Positions 1 to 10,656 of a stretch of 64,000 bases of DNA are shown here, piece after piece. The position numbers and the translations under genes were made by a program. Position 1 is the first letter of the stretch. Every line of letters begins with the position of its first letter. Origin of the DNA: Prostheceraeus crozeri (lineage: Eukaryota; Platyhelminthes; Polycladida; Euryleptidae); contig CAJQUW010003080.1 of NCBI GenBank assembly GCA_907163375.1, forward strand, positions 186,001-250,000, written 5' to 3'. The notes under the pieces were generated by a model, which ran no database searches, was not told the DNA's origin, and saw only the letters and a list, made by a program, of their open reading frames with translations.

Positions 1-104
1 GTTGGGGGACGTGTATATCACTACGCGAGGTTGGGGCACGTGCATATCACTACGCGAGGTTGGGGCACGTGCATATCACTACGCGAGGTTGGGGCATGGT
101 TACT
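1..104. repeat. 29-bp tandem repeat cut by the window edge
   Basis: A unit of 29 bp containing GGTTGGGGCACGTGCATATC recurs about 3.5 times, with the first copy slightly diverged. The array probably continues upstream. The short reading frame running through it is a by-product of the repeat. Confidence 0.85.
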
Positions 105-388
105 CCACTGATTATTTTGATCACAGAATTTTAAATCCTACGACTATACGTGCTGTTGAAACGTCACAATCTACTGTGCATTTGATGCGAGCTGAAAACG
201 GGCCATAGGCTGGGCGGGTCACTCGGATGGCGGATGAATGATGATGACCCTGAACGCAGGGCAGATACTGCCGCATGACCATTCCCAACATGCCAACTTT
301 TCATCGCAGAAAATGATTGTTCTTCTATCAATCTTTTTTTAAATGACGCCCTGGTGTTCAAACCCTCAACTCATCGTTTATTTTTCAG
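1..388 (+). other. Intron upstream of PRKD exon A (partial)
   Basis: This is the end of an intron whose start lies outside the window. It opens with a short tandem repeat (about 1-104). The rest (105-388) is unremarkable apart from the polypyrimidine tract and AG acceptor at 387-388. No gene is visible in it. Confidence 0.7.
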
Positions 389-568
389 AGACGACGCCAT
401 TTCTGGAGATTGGACACGAAATGCATCACACTTTTCATCGATGAAAGAACAAATCGATACTTCAAAGAATTTCCACTGTCTGAAATTACCTCCCTGATTC
501 ATTCAAACGCAGATAGAACAGAGGAACGATCACCACATGTATTTGAAATGCATTTGAAGAATGGACAG
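389..568 (+). CDS. PRKD: Protein kinase D homologue, exon A (PH domain, first part)
   Basis: This exon of 60 codons starts and ends in phase 0. The acceptor is TTTTTCAG and the donor CAG|GTTAGT. It encodes the start of the PKD pleckstrin-homology domain, with the family hallmarks HFWRLDTKCITLF (residues 4-16) and YFKEFPLSEI (about 25-34). In PKD enzymes this PH domain restrains the kinase until diacylglycerol and PKC activate it. The diacylglycerol-binding C1 domains expected on the N-terminal side must be upstream. The next exon continues the PH domain in frame. The assignment rests on reading the protein; exon limits are inferred from splice consensus and phase. Confidence 0.9.
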
Positions 569-984
569 GTTAGTAATTATTTATCATTGCATGTTGCCAG
601 TTTTAGTAACGTCACTTCATTTAGGTGTCACTCCGTTTAGGGGATAGTCTCGGCTATTATGCCTCGTCTCTTTAATTCTTGTCAATTATAGACCCAGGAA
701 TCGCGGAAGGGAGATGATCGCTTCAAATGATTTATTGTTATTAACAAGTTTGATCAGGTCCGCAAATGTGACGTCATGCTGCAAAATGTAAACAGTCATT
801 GACCCACTAGCGCATCAATGAAACTAAATTGGCACTAAAATATAATTTTGAGAATAGGAGATCGCATAATCATAGCAAATTGCAAAATGAATTGGAAGAT
901 CGAAGTTTTGATTCATTGCAAGAAGAACAAACGAAGTAGCTTGTAAAGAAATGAGGTAGTGCAGAGTAATGAATAATTAAGTAA

Positions 985-1233
985 TCTGTCAGATCTCAAC
1001 AAACGTCACCACGACGAAACATGTTTCGGCCTGTTTGTCCTCATCAGTCGTGGGCAGGATCGAACCAGCGACGTTGGAGCTAGAGGCCGTACAATCACAC
1101 CCTCTAACCACAAGGCCACAGGAACATCTGCTGAGAGCTTGAATTAGTCAGGAATACACTGCTTTAACGCAGGCGCGTGGAGGGCGTGTTAACCACTTAC
1201 TGCCGCATCCGATAGTGAAACGCTTCACGCAGG
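985..1233 (-). mobile_element. tRNA-derived SINE with hammerhead-like 3' part, copy 1
   Basis: Read on the minus strand it has, in order: a body beginning CCTGCGTGAAGCG (from 1233), a pol III A-box-like TGGCCTTGTGGTTAGAGG (about 1103-1120), a B-box-like GGTTCGATCC (about 1058-1067), and a hammerhead core CTGATGA...GAAA enclosed by CCCACGA/TCGTGG. A second copy with the same order lies at 33753-34012 on the plus strand. The shared layout in two independent copies shows that promoter and ribozyme-like module move as one unit. Its ends are approximate, and no target duplication was found. Confidence 0.7.
1009..1055 (-). ncRNA. Hammerhead ribozyme-like motif in SINE copy 1
   Basis: On the minus strand a perfect core CTGATGA (1047-1041) and GAAA (1027-1024) are separated by a short stem II region closed only by GG/CC. 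Stem I can form from CCACGA before the core and TCGTGG after it, or from a register giving a GUU cleavage triplet with four pairs. Stem III is minimal, with AC/GU pairs in ACATGT. Sequence alone does not show activity. Confidence 0.55.
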
Positions 1234-1249
1234 TAAAAGCAGAGATGCC

Positions 1250-1340
1250 ATCATTGGAACGAGCATCCGCCAGTCTTGTTGTACATGCGCAATAAGTTTT
1301 GGGATTATCAAAATCAGATAGGAATTCTAGGAGCCCACAG
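1250..1340 (-). repeat. Short dispersed repeat, copy 1
   Basis: Read on the minus strand, this block (CTGATTTTGATAATCCC ... TACAACAAGACTGGCGGATG ... CTCGTTCCAATGATGG) resembles 42084-42175 on the plus strand. It lies just upstream of the SINE body. Its class is unknown. Confidence 0.45.
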
Positions 1341-2924
1341 AAGACAACTGCGTCCCAAGTTGGACTTGCCCTGGCCATCCATGTCCTCGACCCAACAATT
1401 ACAGGTTTCACCACGAGCCATGCCGAGTCCAGAGGGAACGAGGCCGAAAATGAGACGTTCACAGAATGATTGACGCCCTATGCCTACTACGAATCCGTGC
1501 GTCAGCAGAGTTCAACCTGGTTCCTCTTTCTGCCAGATAGGAACTAAAAGGATCCTTTGGAAGCTTTGAATGCTTGGTATAGGCCTAAATAAGCTAAGCT
1601 TGAAGAGTACTCAGTCGAGATCCATCATTTTTGGCATTTAGTGTTTTTAGTTCATCCTCCATCATGCTCATGCATCTTTGTCAGCGAAATTAAACACATT
1701 CATGTTTAGCAGGAATCTTAATGTCGTCAAACACATCATTTTGGACTAATTTCAGCCAAAGTCTTATATTCATCGCTTATCAAAGGTATAGAACAACACA
1801 TGAACATGATAAGAAATGGCCTGAAGACATTTCATTTAGAAATCATGTCTCTAGATTTAGTACTTCTCTCTTAGTCAATGATAACCTAGAAAATCTCATT
1901 TTTGCCGAAGCTTTCAATCTGCTTCCCATTGGATTGTGTTTTTCTCTGACCTTGACTGACAAGAGGAGGAACACAGCAGAACTCGGCAGACGCGCAGGTT
2001 CGTAGGAGGCATAGGGTGCCGTGACTATTGGTCAATTCCAATTTTGAAAGCGTTTTCCAACTTGTAGACAATCGCAACCCAAAGACCGTTAGACATCAGT
2101 AGTTCAGACTAGTCTTTTCATCTTTGAAATGTTTATTTCACCGTATGTGTCAGGGAATAAAGCTAAAATATCTCTTTGTTTGAAACTCATTCATTGTGGA
2201 TCTAATTGTTGAAATGTGATTTACAGATTCCAAGTGTAGTCAAAGCCAATGCATGTGAATTGCTTAAATGTGATGCATCAAGATGTATTGTGATATCTAA
2301 AATCGCCAATTAAAAGTAATTTTCATTTTTCAATCTATGATTTCCAATGCCATGCGACAATTGATGTTATGATGAGTAAAATTTGAGGTCAAAAATGTGA
2401 ACGAAGAAAGAAAATTATCTATTCTCGAAAACCATGTCATAATCAAGGACATCCCATCTCAGACGCGAAACGATAGGAAGTTTTGATTGGAATTGTTTGT
2501 ATCTCCTAACATTGCAGAGGTTGGACATCAGGACAAAACTCCAGACAACTGATCTTTTCAACTGATCTCAACACTATAATTGGCTTTGACGAATACTACG
2601 TGACAGTGTGACTCTCATTAATTGAATGTTTCATTCACAAGCGGACGATTGTTCCAGTTAGAGCGTGCCTTGGAGAATCTTGTCAACTGAAAGTAAAGTT
2701 GTTTGATTGCTTCATATTATGAGCATGAAAGCGAACTCTGTGAAAGTCACATTTGTTCTCACTCTGTTCAGGCAGATAATTCCAATGAATACGACATACA
2801 ATCAAATATATGCAAGTAGCAACTCAATTCAATTTATTAATGTGAACCGTACGAATAGTAGAGGTCTGCATTCATTAGGGGTCGAGATAGTCCCCGGGTC
2901 CAGATATAGGCATCACACGGACAT

Positions 2925-3160
2925 TTTCTAAGCACGGGTCCGGTTGCATTTCAAATTAGATTCCTTCGCACGGGTCCGTCCCGGCCGTATTTCAGATCAG
3001 ATTCCTTCGCACCGGTCCGGTCCGGCTGTTTTCCAGATTAAATTCCTTCGCACGGGTCCGGTTGCATTTCAATTTAGGATCCCTGGCATGGCTCTGGTCC
3101 GGCTGTATTGCAAATCGGATGCCCGGGCACAGCTCTGTGCACGGCCGCATTTCAGGCACG
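2925..3160. repeat. Degenerate GC-rich tandem repeat, period about 41 bp
   Basis: Blocks containing ATTCCTTCGCACGGGTCCGG recur at 2960, 3001 and 3042, exactly 41 bp apart. Two or three more diverged copies follow. Each has a TCCGGTCCGGCTG-type half and an A+T-rich half. The 118-codon reading frame through it reflects the repeat and resembles no protein I know. Confidence 0.75.
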
Positions 3161-3770
3161 GTCGATCTCTACTGAATTGTCTTGCTAAAGAAGATCTAGA
3201 AATCGCAAAAACTATTGCAGAGCAACAGGATTTCTTTCTTTCGATGCAGAAATGGATGAACCAAATAGGGCAAAATTATCAAATCGGGTGGCATGATTGA
3301 AGGATGTATTCAATTTTAGAAGGATAAATATCTGAAAATAATTCTCGTTTGATTTTGATTCATCTTTTCACGTGGCATGCGCTCGGCAATAACACATTGC
3401 TTGCATAAAAAATTTTCGTATAACGTTCGCTTGGGCTACCGACTGACTTCATCTTTGAAATTCGATAAGATTTCTGGGTGAAAATCTCGATCAATTAACT
3501 TGTGAAAATATATAAATGTTCTATTGGGGTATTGAATAATCTGCCATGTGAATAGGCGCTTATTTCACATCAACAGAGTCGTTTTACTCACATCTCTACC
3601 AGACTCATCGCCTGCAACCCTCGCTCATTCGCATTTTTTACAGAAGATTGATTTAAAACTACATGTTGAAATAGCTACGTAGTGACTCAAAAGAAAATTT
3701 GTCTGAAAAACATTTCCAAATGCAAATAGATGCTGTTTTCATGCTAACAGGCTTTGCTAACCTATTTCAG

Positions 3771-3935
3771 GTGATTTTGGTCGGAGAAGATCCTTGTTTT
3801 GGAAAAGATGAGATGACAAACAGCAAAATGGTGAATCCACCTGACAGTGGCATTGGAAGGGAACAAGCTCGCCATTTCGAATCTGCAATAAGAAATGCGT
3901 TAATGCCAGTCACTCCCCAAGCCAGCTCAAATGAA
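3771..3935 (+). CDS. PRKD: Protein kinase D homologue, exon B (PH domain, second part)
   Basis: This exon of 55 codons is phase 0 at both ends. The acceptor is CCTATTTCAG and the donor GAA|GTAAGT. It starts VILVGEDP, matching the PH strand that reads as YYVGE in vertebrate PKDs. It then has the family-typical SGIGREQARHFESAIRNALMPV (about residues 26-47), which forms the C-terminal helix of the PH domain. It joins exon A and exon C in frame. The loop between these two motifs differs from vertebrate PKDs, as is usual for this part of the family. Confidence 0.9.
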
Positions 3936-4098
3936 GTAAGTGATGCAAGTCTTGTAACATCCGTTTTTCGGCAATCATTTTTGTTGGATATTTGAAATGG
4001 AAGCCTCTGATGACGAAGGCTGACGAATTACTTCTTGTAGTAGTAGTAGTAGTAAAACGTGTATTTTTGAATGGAAATCGCAACATGCATGTCATATA

Positions 4099-5794
4099 CA
4101 GGGTGGGCGGAAATTAGATGCTTAATAGAAAATCCCTCCATTTTTGGTGCTATCAGTCAGTTTTATCTACCTTTCCTGGAGAATGTGTACTACGTTAGGG
4201 AGTTATTATCGCCAAAGTTTCATTCGAAAATATGCTGTACTTTTTTATTATGGCCTTGTGAAAAAAAGTTCTTTTTTTCGAGAAATACTTTTTATAAATT
4301 ATTTATAAAATCGATATTCGTCATTAAAGAAAAAATAGATTCCATGTGAATACTTTATTCAAAGAAAGTGCACATACACACGAATTTGGTAACTCAAAAC
4401 TCGATGTGTGTTCCACCTCTTTGGACGAGAGTCGAAGACGTCGAAGGATAGCATCCACTGACTTAGACAAAAAATCCGGCGTCACCGAAGTAATGACCTG
4501 ACGAATCCGGGCCTCCAGGTTGTCCAGTGTCTGCGGTTTTGTTCGATAGACCTCTTCTTTGGCCCAACCCCAAGGGAAGAAGTCACACGGCGTCAGATCA
4601 GGACTCCTAGCCGGCCACTCAAGTGGCCCTCGACGGCCTAGCCAGCGCCCAGGAAAGTGCTCACTGAGCCACTCATGGACAGTCAGGGCAAAGTGTGGAG
4701 GAGCACCATCTTGCATGAAGATAACATCATGAATGTTGTTCCAAGTGCTGATAATCGGCCAGACGTTCTGCAACATCGCGAGGTACCGCTCGGCATTCAT
4801 GGTGTTGCGCAGAAGTACCGGACCCACAATCCGATCCGCAGTCATGCCGCACCACACCGTCACACTTGGTCGTGCCTGCAGCTTCTCAGTGGTAACTCGA
4901 GGATCCTCTCCCGCCCAATAGTGACACTTGTGGCGGTTGACGAAGCCACCGACGTGGCACACGGCCTCGTCGCTCCAGATGATCTTGCGGAAAAGTCCGG
5001 GCCATTCCGCGTGCCAGGAGAGCATGGATTCCCCAAACTCCAGCCGAATGTCACAGTCTTCGGCAGAAAGCGATTGGCAGTAGTGTGGTTTCCACGCTCG
5101 CCATTCAAGCTCCTTCTTCAGCACAGTTCGCACTGTGTAGCGGGACAGTCCACTTTCTCGAGCTCCCTGGCGGGTTGACTTTCCTGGGCTCCTTAAAAAC
5201 ATCTCCTCGACCATCTGCACAGATTCCGGCTAGTTGGATGTTGAGCAACGTCCGCTTCTGTGTGCATCTGCTACTGAGCCGGTCGTCATGAGCTTAGAAT
5301 GACAGTTCTTGATTGTTCTGGCATCCACTTGAGCATGCGATCCATACACCGATCGCCACCATCTTTGTACGGCTATGACAGATTGCCACACTTCGTACCT
5401 AGCCGCTAATTGTGCACGCTCCGGATCCGTCAACGTGTAGCGCTCAGCCATAACAAACGCACTGATATGACAAAATCAATCCAATAGACTTTTGTTCTTA
5501 ATAATTCGATTTGCAATCACTGACTGGGTTCAAGTTGCAACCGTCGAAAGGGTTGTAAATGAATCGTAATCACTAGTCATAAATGCACAGAACAGAAAAC
5601 GGTGTGGATGATTAATCGATTAACTTAATCTTAAAGTCATCTAGAAGAGAAATTACAGCATATTTTCGAATGAAACTTTGGCGATAATAACTCCCTAACG
5701 TAGTACACATTCTCCAGGGAATGTAGATAAAACTGACTAATAGCACCAAAAATAGAGGCATTTTCTATTAAGTATCTAATTTCCGCCCACCCTG
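4099..5794 (-). mobile_element. DD41D mariner-type DNA transposon
   Basis: A 1.7-kb element flanked by TA on both sides (4097-4098 and 5795-5796). Its terminal inverted repeats of about 141 bp (4099-4239 and 5654-5794) begin CAGGGTGGGCGGAAATTAGA and differ at only a handful of positions. The single transposase gene reads on the minus strand. The well-preserved ends suggest a fairly recent insertion, here into a LINE 3' region. A nonsense codon breaks the gene, so this copy is probably immobile unless a related transposase acts on it. Confidence 0.9.
4324..5451 (-). pseudogene. DD41D transposase with one in-frame stop
   Basis: A frame of about 375 codons, broken by a single TAG at 5232-5230. 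The N-terminal 73 residues form a helix-turn-helix region of the type called DUF4817 (ERAQLAARYEVWQS ... RWWRSVYG). The catalytic part has the first Asp in IIWSDEAV, the second in FMQDGAPPHF and the third in SPDLTPCDFF. By counting, 41 residues separate the second and third Asp, which defines a DD41D enzyme (the class including rosa and Visitor elements) rather than Tc1 (DD34E). All three catalytic Asp are kept. Frame is the same on both sides of the stop, so one base change could have caused the break. It cuts and pastes DNA at TA sites. Confidence 0.85.
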
Positions 5795-5852
5795 TAGATC
5801 TTTTACAAAGAAAATAATAACAAAAGCAAAAAAAAGATACGTTCAAATTAAA

Positions 5853-6683
5853 CTAGTTACTACAAGTCATTTGATTATTCACTAAAGTCACACATGACGG
5901 TACGAAAGACGACTTTCGCAACTGTGTACGGCAAAAAGAAACCAAGTAGTTCAACAAATTGTCTTTATTGGACATCGCTTTGAAAATTCGTAGAGCGGAA
6001 ATTTCTCTTCTCATACGGAGTAGTGTGAAAGAGTCACAATTGCATTCTGACCCGCAAATTATACGGTGTGCTCGGCGTCTTACTTTCTCGAATTTCTCAG
6101 AGTTCTTCTTATTCATTCCTACCAGAAACGCACTATCATATTCCAGCGTCCCAAGAACAGTAGCGTTATATAGAAGGATGAACTCTTGAATAGACAGGAA
6201 TCGCTTCAGACGTTTTATAACGTTAAGTCTTTGAATCGCTTTTCTACATAGGTTATCGACGTGAAGGTCCCATTTTAGTTTTGCGGTGTATGTCACTCCC
6301 AATAATTTGACGTTTTCTGCCAAGACAATATTGGACGGCGATGTAGTCAGCATTGACGTAGAGACCAACATGATTTTAGTTTTTGAGCGATTCAGACATA
6401 ACCCATTTGAGTTACACCAACCTTCGACAAGACTTATCTCGTCCAATACCAGTTGATCATAGTTGTCATTGAAAATGGGCTTTGCTATGATGACATCATC
6501 TGCGTATAGTGAGATGAGACAGTTAGGACTGGACGGACACAGACTACTCATATGAGCACAAAAAAGAAAAGGTGACAAAATACCTCCTTGGGGAACCCCG
6601 GATGTCACAGATACGAAGGCGGTAGACTTGAATTCGTTGTGTTCTGTCACGTTGTGAGAGGAAGTGACTTCATTGTGTGGCAA
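5853..6683 (-). pseudogene. LINE reverse transcriptase, C-terminal part
   Basis: A 276-codon frame with RT motif B (SGVPQGGILSPFLF, about residues 28-41), the catalytic LYADDV (about 59-64) and the LINE-typical downstream region KLLGVTYTAKLKWDLHVDN, followed by the thumb and C-terminal region. The A motif with the first catalytic Asp is absent, so the enzyme is 5'-truncated. This is usual for LINEs and results from incomplete reverse transcription. It is of the non-LTR, jockey/CR1-like type, but the clade cannot be named safely by eye. Confidence 0.85.
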
Positions 6684-8558
6684 AATGATAGAAATAATAG
6701 AAAATTCAGTTTATTTTCAATAAATAAATAAACATAGTTTATACTCGGAGGCGCATGCGACCGCCTTTCATGCAAGTAGCTGAGTTTTAATTGTCAAACT
6801 CTCCTTCATTTGTCCTGAGTGTCTAGCAAGAATACGCAGTACACTTATTTTATAGCTTTCGGTTTGACCGGACAAGGTCCGACGCACAGCGAGCACTTCT
6901 CCACAAGCCCACTGAGCCAGTTATAACGAATGCTTATTCAAAATGTAATGCTAATTTGCTGTCGCACCATCTGGTTGCACGCGTTCGCGATTTCCACAGG
7001 TTACAAAGAAAAATAGAAACATTTTGGAACATCTTGCGATTAACACCGACACCCGCTTTGAAAGCTTGCGTACATGACACTCCAATATACTGTTTTGGTT
7101 GTAAGGATGTGTCGCAGTTTGGCTCTCATGTCTGACGATGTGATAAATCTTCGTTCTTAATGTCTACCTTGCAAATTCGTCGAGGAAGTAGCATGCACAG
7201 GCTCATAGGATCTTGGAATTGTATTTTCTGTTATGACTCGTGTAAGCACGTCGCAGGGCCTTCATGCTCGCATTACAACACACTCATATTGTCCTGTCTG
7301 AGGTCTGTTACCTGCTGAGTTTGATTACACGAAATCATTTTGTGCATTGAGCGACATCGTTCTTCTATCCGTTTCCACTGGGTCTGAATAGCGAAAGCTG
7401 CTCTAGTCGGATGAGATATGTTGCCCACATAATGTGACTGAAGTTGTCACCATATTGAGATGTTTTTCTATTAGCAATAAGAGAACGGGGATTCCCCGTT
7501 ACAGAAACATAGTTTCACTTATTTCGGTCAGTCCATCTTGCCGTCTTGTCAGTCCATTGTCGGTCAGCTGATTGTAATTAACTTTGGTGATTAGAAAAAG
7601 AAGTGATTGGAAAACGTTTAGTGTAATACCAGGAATTATCCAAAGTAATTGAAATGTCATTGAAGAAAGACGGAGAAATTCACACTTGTAATCAATTTCA
7701 TTGATAGATAAGGAATTGGTATTTATTATCAATTACAATTTGAAGTAATTAATTACTTTTCATGATAATTGACACAATTCTGGCTGTATCTCAGCCTTCA
7801 ATTAATTAAAACATTTTATCAGCCTTCATCATGATATTTGTTCCATGATTATTATGTTTGCATGTGAGCCGTTGTGACAACATCACCGGGACGTTGTACT
7901 GCAACATGTAAACACCTGTTACATCACACACATTCCTCTAAAGTTGTTGGAATGAGAAAAGAAAATTTCGCCGACAATCATTTACTTAACTGTTGAATGC
8001 TTGTCGAATGTCAGTCGCTGATGAAAATTCAGTGGAAGGAATTCAAGATCTGTGTTAATTGCTTGTAAGAGTTGCGCCGAATGTAGGGTCCATCTGAAGA
8101 CTGAATCCCTGAAGGAATGCGGTCGAAATCTTGGCCAGCGTTCTTTCAATTTTAGAGTTCACTGTAGAGAATTCCTGATAATCCACTTCTGTACCAAAGA
8201 TCTACCGTCTAGAACTTGCTAGTTCACCATAGCTTCAATATACACGTATGTTGCTTAACGTTAGATGTGTTAATTCCCTAACCTATTTAACTTAACTGTG
8301 TTACACTGAAGCAAGGCATGCGCGTAGATTGCAAATATATCGTATAGTGCTGCAGTGCTAATAAAATCACAAATAACTGCAATTCCTACTTTCAAAGCAA
8401 ATTAGAAATATGCTTTCGTGTGTGATATGTGATTTAACTTCATCCAAAATATGTTGGGAAAACTTGTATATGAAATTGTTTTGCTTTACAGCAGAAATAT
8501 TTTATGAAATATGCCAAAACAAATGCTAAGAGTAAATATTTAATGCTAATGTCTAATT

Positions 8559-8841
8559 GAATATCGAAAGAGAATGACAGCTATTAAGTCAATACAAGAC
8601 ACCAACACCCTTGATTCCCCGACCGCACTCGCCTGACCTAGGAATCGAACCGAAGTTCGCGGTGGAGACGAGCTCGCACCTTCTTCACCAGGCCAGGCTG
8701 ACGGTTCAAAAGGAATGCGAGTGAAGGCAGAAGTCATCTCTAAGTGATCGGTCGGGGAATCAAGGGTGTTGGTGTCTTGTATTGACTTAATAGCTGTCAT
8801 TCTCTTTCGATATTCAATGAACTACGACAGACCTTTGTTGT
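8559..8841 (-). mobile_element. Palindromic tRNA-like element with 12-bp target duplication
   Basis: Direct repeats TAATGTCTAATT at 8547-8558 and 8842-8853 flank the element. Inside, near-perfect inverted arms of about 70 bp (8556-8627 and 8749-8818) enclose a core of about 120 bp. On the minus strand that core contains an A-box-like TGGCCTGGTGAAGAAGG and a B-box-like GGTTCGATTCC. The 12-bp duplication fits LINE-driven retroposition. A tRNA-like promoter within a large hairpin is unusual for a SINE. Confidence 0.65.
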
Positions 8842-9059
8842 TAATGTCTAATTATGCAATATTTCTATCACTTTCTTCCGATTAATGAAAGGTTGATTCA
8901 TAACACACTGATAATTTATTGAACTATTTTCAGGTTGTAGTTATAATCAAGTCCTTTCTAGGTTAGAGTTCGCCCTGCGGTATTTCAATGAAATGAGCAT
9001 CATTGTCGATTTGCCTACCAGGTTTATTTTTGCATGCGTAATCCCGAGAAATGACAATT

Positions 9060-9345
9060 TCTAAAATGAAATAATCTATCTTCAAAAATGATGTTATCTT
9101 CAGGTTGGTTTAAATGATTCTTATCCCTCTTAAGCCAACAAAATTATAAATTATAATTATGTAAAATATAATATAAAATTACAAAATTATAAGTTATATA
9201 ACTCCTTTTAAAAACAAAAAAAAATCCTCCGAATTAAGTATGCAAGAATAAACTTACGATGACTGTATAAGCTCTCTTTGAATAATGCTTTCATTCGTCA
9301 ATGACATTTGATACGTTAGACATAAGACTGAGCTGAATTACAGGA
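9060..9345 (+). repeat. Left arm of a long inverted repeat
   Basis: From AAATGAAATAATCTATCTTC to GCTGAATTACAG this matches the reverse complement of 10424-10656. It contains an extra A+T-rich stretch (about 9148-9180) that is missing from the other arm. The arms are about 1.1 kb apart. Confidence 0.8.
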
Positions 9346-9959
9346 TACTCCTAACAGCTGTTTTCATCTCAAGCTATCGTTTATAGTTTGTCCCAGCGAG
9401 CAATCAGTCGCAAGTCGGATAAATCTTAAAGCATTGTTGCCATTCTGGTGGATCGTCATGAACACAAGTGCTCTTGTCATGCACAAAAAGATAGATTTGG
9501 CTCTCCTTCTAAAGCCTATGACCAGTGAATATCAAATGATTAAAATACTGTGTTATAAGTGCCGGCCAAACTTATTAAGTGTGTATTTCAATTTTGTATT
9601 TTTCTGTAAGCAATATGCTTGCTTGATTTTAAAGAAGTATTGAAATTTTGACAAGCCGCTATTTACAGTTTTTTATATTCACTAATTTTCTCAGCTTTGA
9701 CTGCCATATCGAAGTGAAACTATTTGTTTCAAGTGAAATAGGAATATATATTTTGATCATTTCATCAATCAGAGTTCACTTATTTATCTGCTGGAATTAG
9801 GAAAATGTGTCAAGTTTGCAATTTCTTCTAGAATAGCTTTTCAGAAAAAATCAAATTAGAAGATAAGCAGTTAACTTCACTCATGGATTACGTTATAGAT
9901 TCCTGGCAAGAGTTGTTGTGATATTTTCGCTACTAGATGGGCAAAATCACGCTGTTATA

Positions 9960-10186
9960 CAGTGCTGTGCAGCAAATTTGCCCACTCTTGTTTATTTTGG
10001 AGGAGCTCATTTCCTCTAGAGGTGGCCTTGCACGCTTTTAGTTTCGTTTCTTTTTACATTTTTCTGACCATTCTTTCGAGACTGAAATGTTTGTTCAATA
10101 TCAATTTATATTAATGATTGTGCAATAAAGATATTCGTACTTATTTACAAATTTGATGGGCTGGGCAATTTTGCTGCACAACACTG
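9960..10186. mobile_element. Tc1/mariner-type MITE (227 bp)
   Basis: TA target duplications (9958-9959 and 10187-10188) flank terminal inverted repeats of about 27 bp, starting CAGTGCTGTGCAGCAAA on the left and CAGTGTTGTGCAGCAAA on the right. The interior has no coding capacity. It sits in the spacer of the 9.06-10.66 kb inverted repeat. Confidence 0.7.
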
Positions 10187-10423
10187 TAAATTTGACTTGA
10201 GTCAATTAGCACTCATGAAATTTAATTGATTACAATTACAAATTTACTCCGTTTTTCTTCAATTACTTTAGAAAACTCTTCGTCTCGGCTCTTAATTTAG
10301 ATTTTGACAACAAGTTTCGTCTTAAATTTCTTTAAAAGTTACCGGTTGTTTCACCCCTGGTGCACATTTAATGAGAAAAGAAAATTTCGCCGACAATCAT
10401 TTACCAACTGTTGACCAGCTGTA

Positions 10424-10656
10424 ATTCAGCTCAGTCTTATGTCTAACGTAGCAAATGTCATTGACGAATGAAAGCATTATTCAAAGAGAGCTTATACAGT
10501 CATCGTAAGTTTATTCTTGCATACTTAATTCGGAGGATTTTTTTTGTTTTTAAAAGGAGTTATATAACTTATAATTTTGTTGGCTTAAGAGGGATAAGAA
10601 TCATTTAAACCAACCTGAAGATAACATCATTTTTGAAGATAGATTATTTCATTTCA
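10424..10656 (-). repeat. Right arm of a long inverted repeat
   Basis: Reverse complement of 9060-9345, lacking a short A+T-rich insertion. Its outer end (ATTATTTCATTTCAG) directly touches the first codons of the LINE at 10657. Confidence 0.8.

Larger units (their letters stand above)
569..3770 (+). other. PRKD intron 1
   Basis: A 3.2-kb intron. Recognisable contents are the minus-strand tRNA-SINE with a hammerhead-like core (985-1233), a short block repeated at 42.1 kb (about 1250-1340) and a GC-rich 41-bp tandem repeat (2925-3160). The stretches 569-984, 1341-2924 and 3161-3770 are A+T-rich and I see no gene or structured repeat in them. Confidence 0.8.
4037..6690 (-). mobile_element. 5'-truncated LINE interrupted by a DD41D transposon
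   Basis: On the minus strand a LINE runs from the reverse-transcriptase fragment (6683-5853) through its 3' untranslated region (5852-5795). It resumes beyond the inserted transposon at 4098 and ends in a (TAC)n tail at 4054-4037. The tail at the expected distance and the clean TA-flanked insertion between the two parts support one original element. The 5' half, with the endonuclease and first RT motifs, is missing. Confidence 0.65.
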
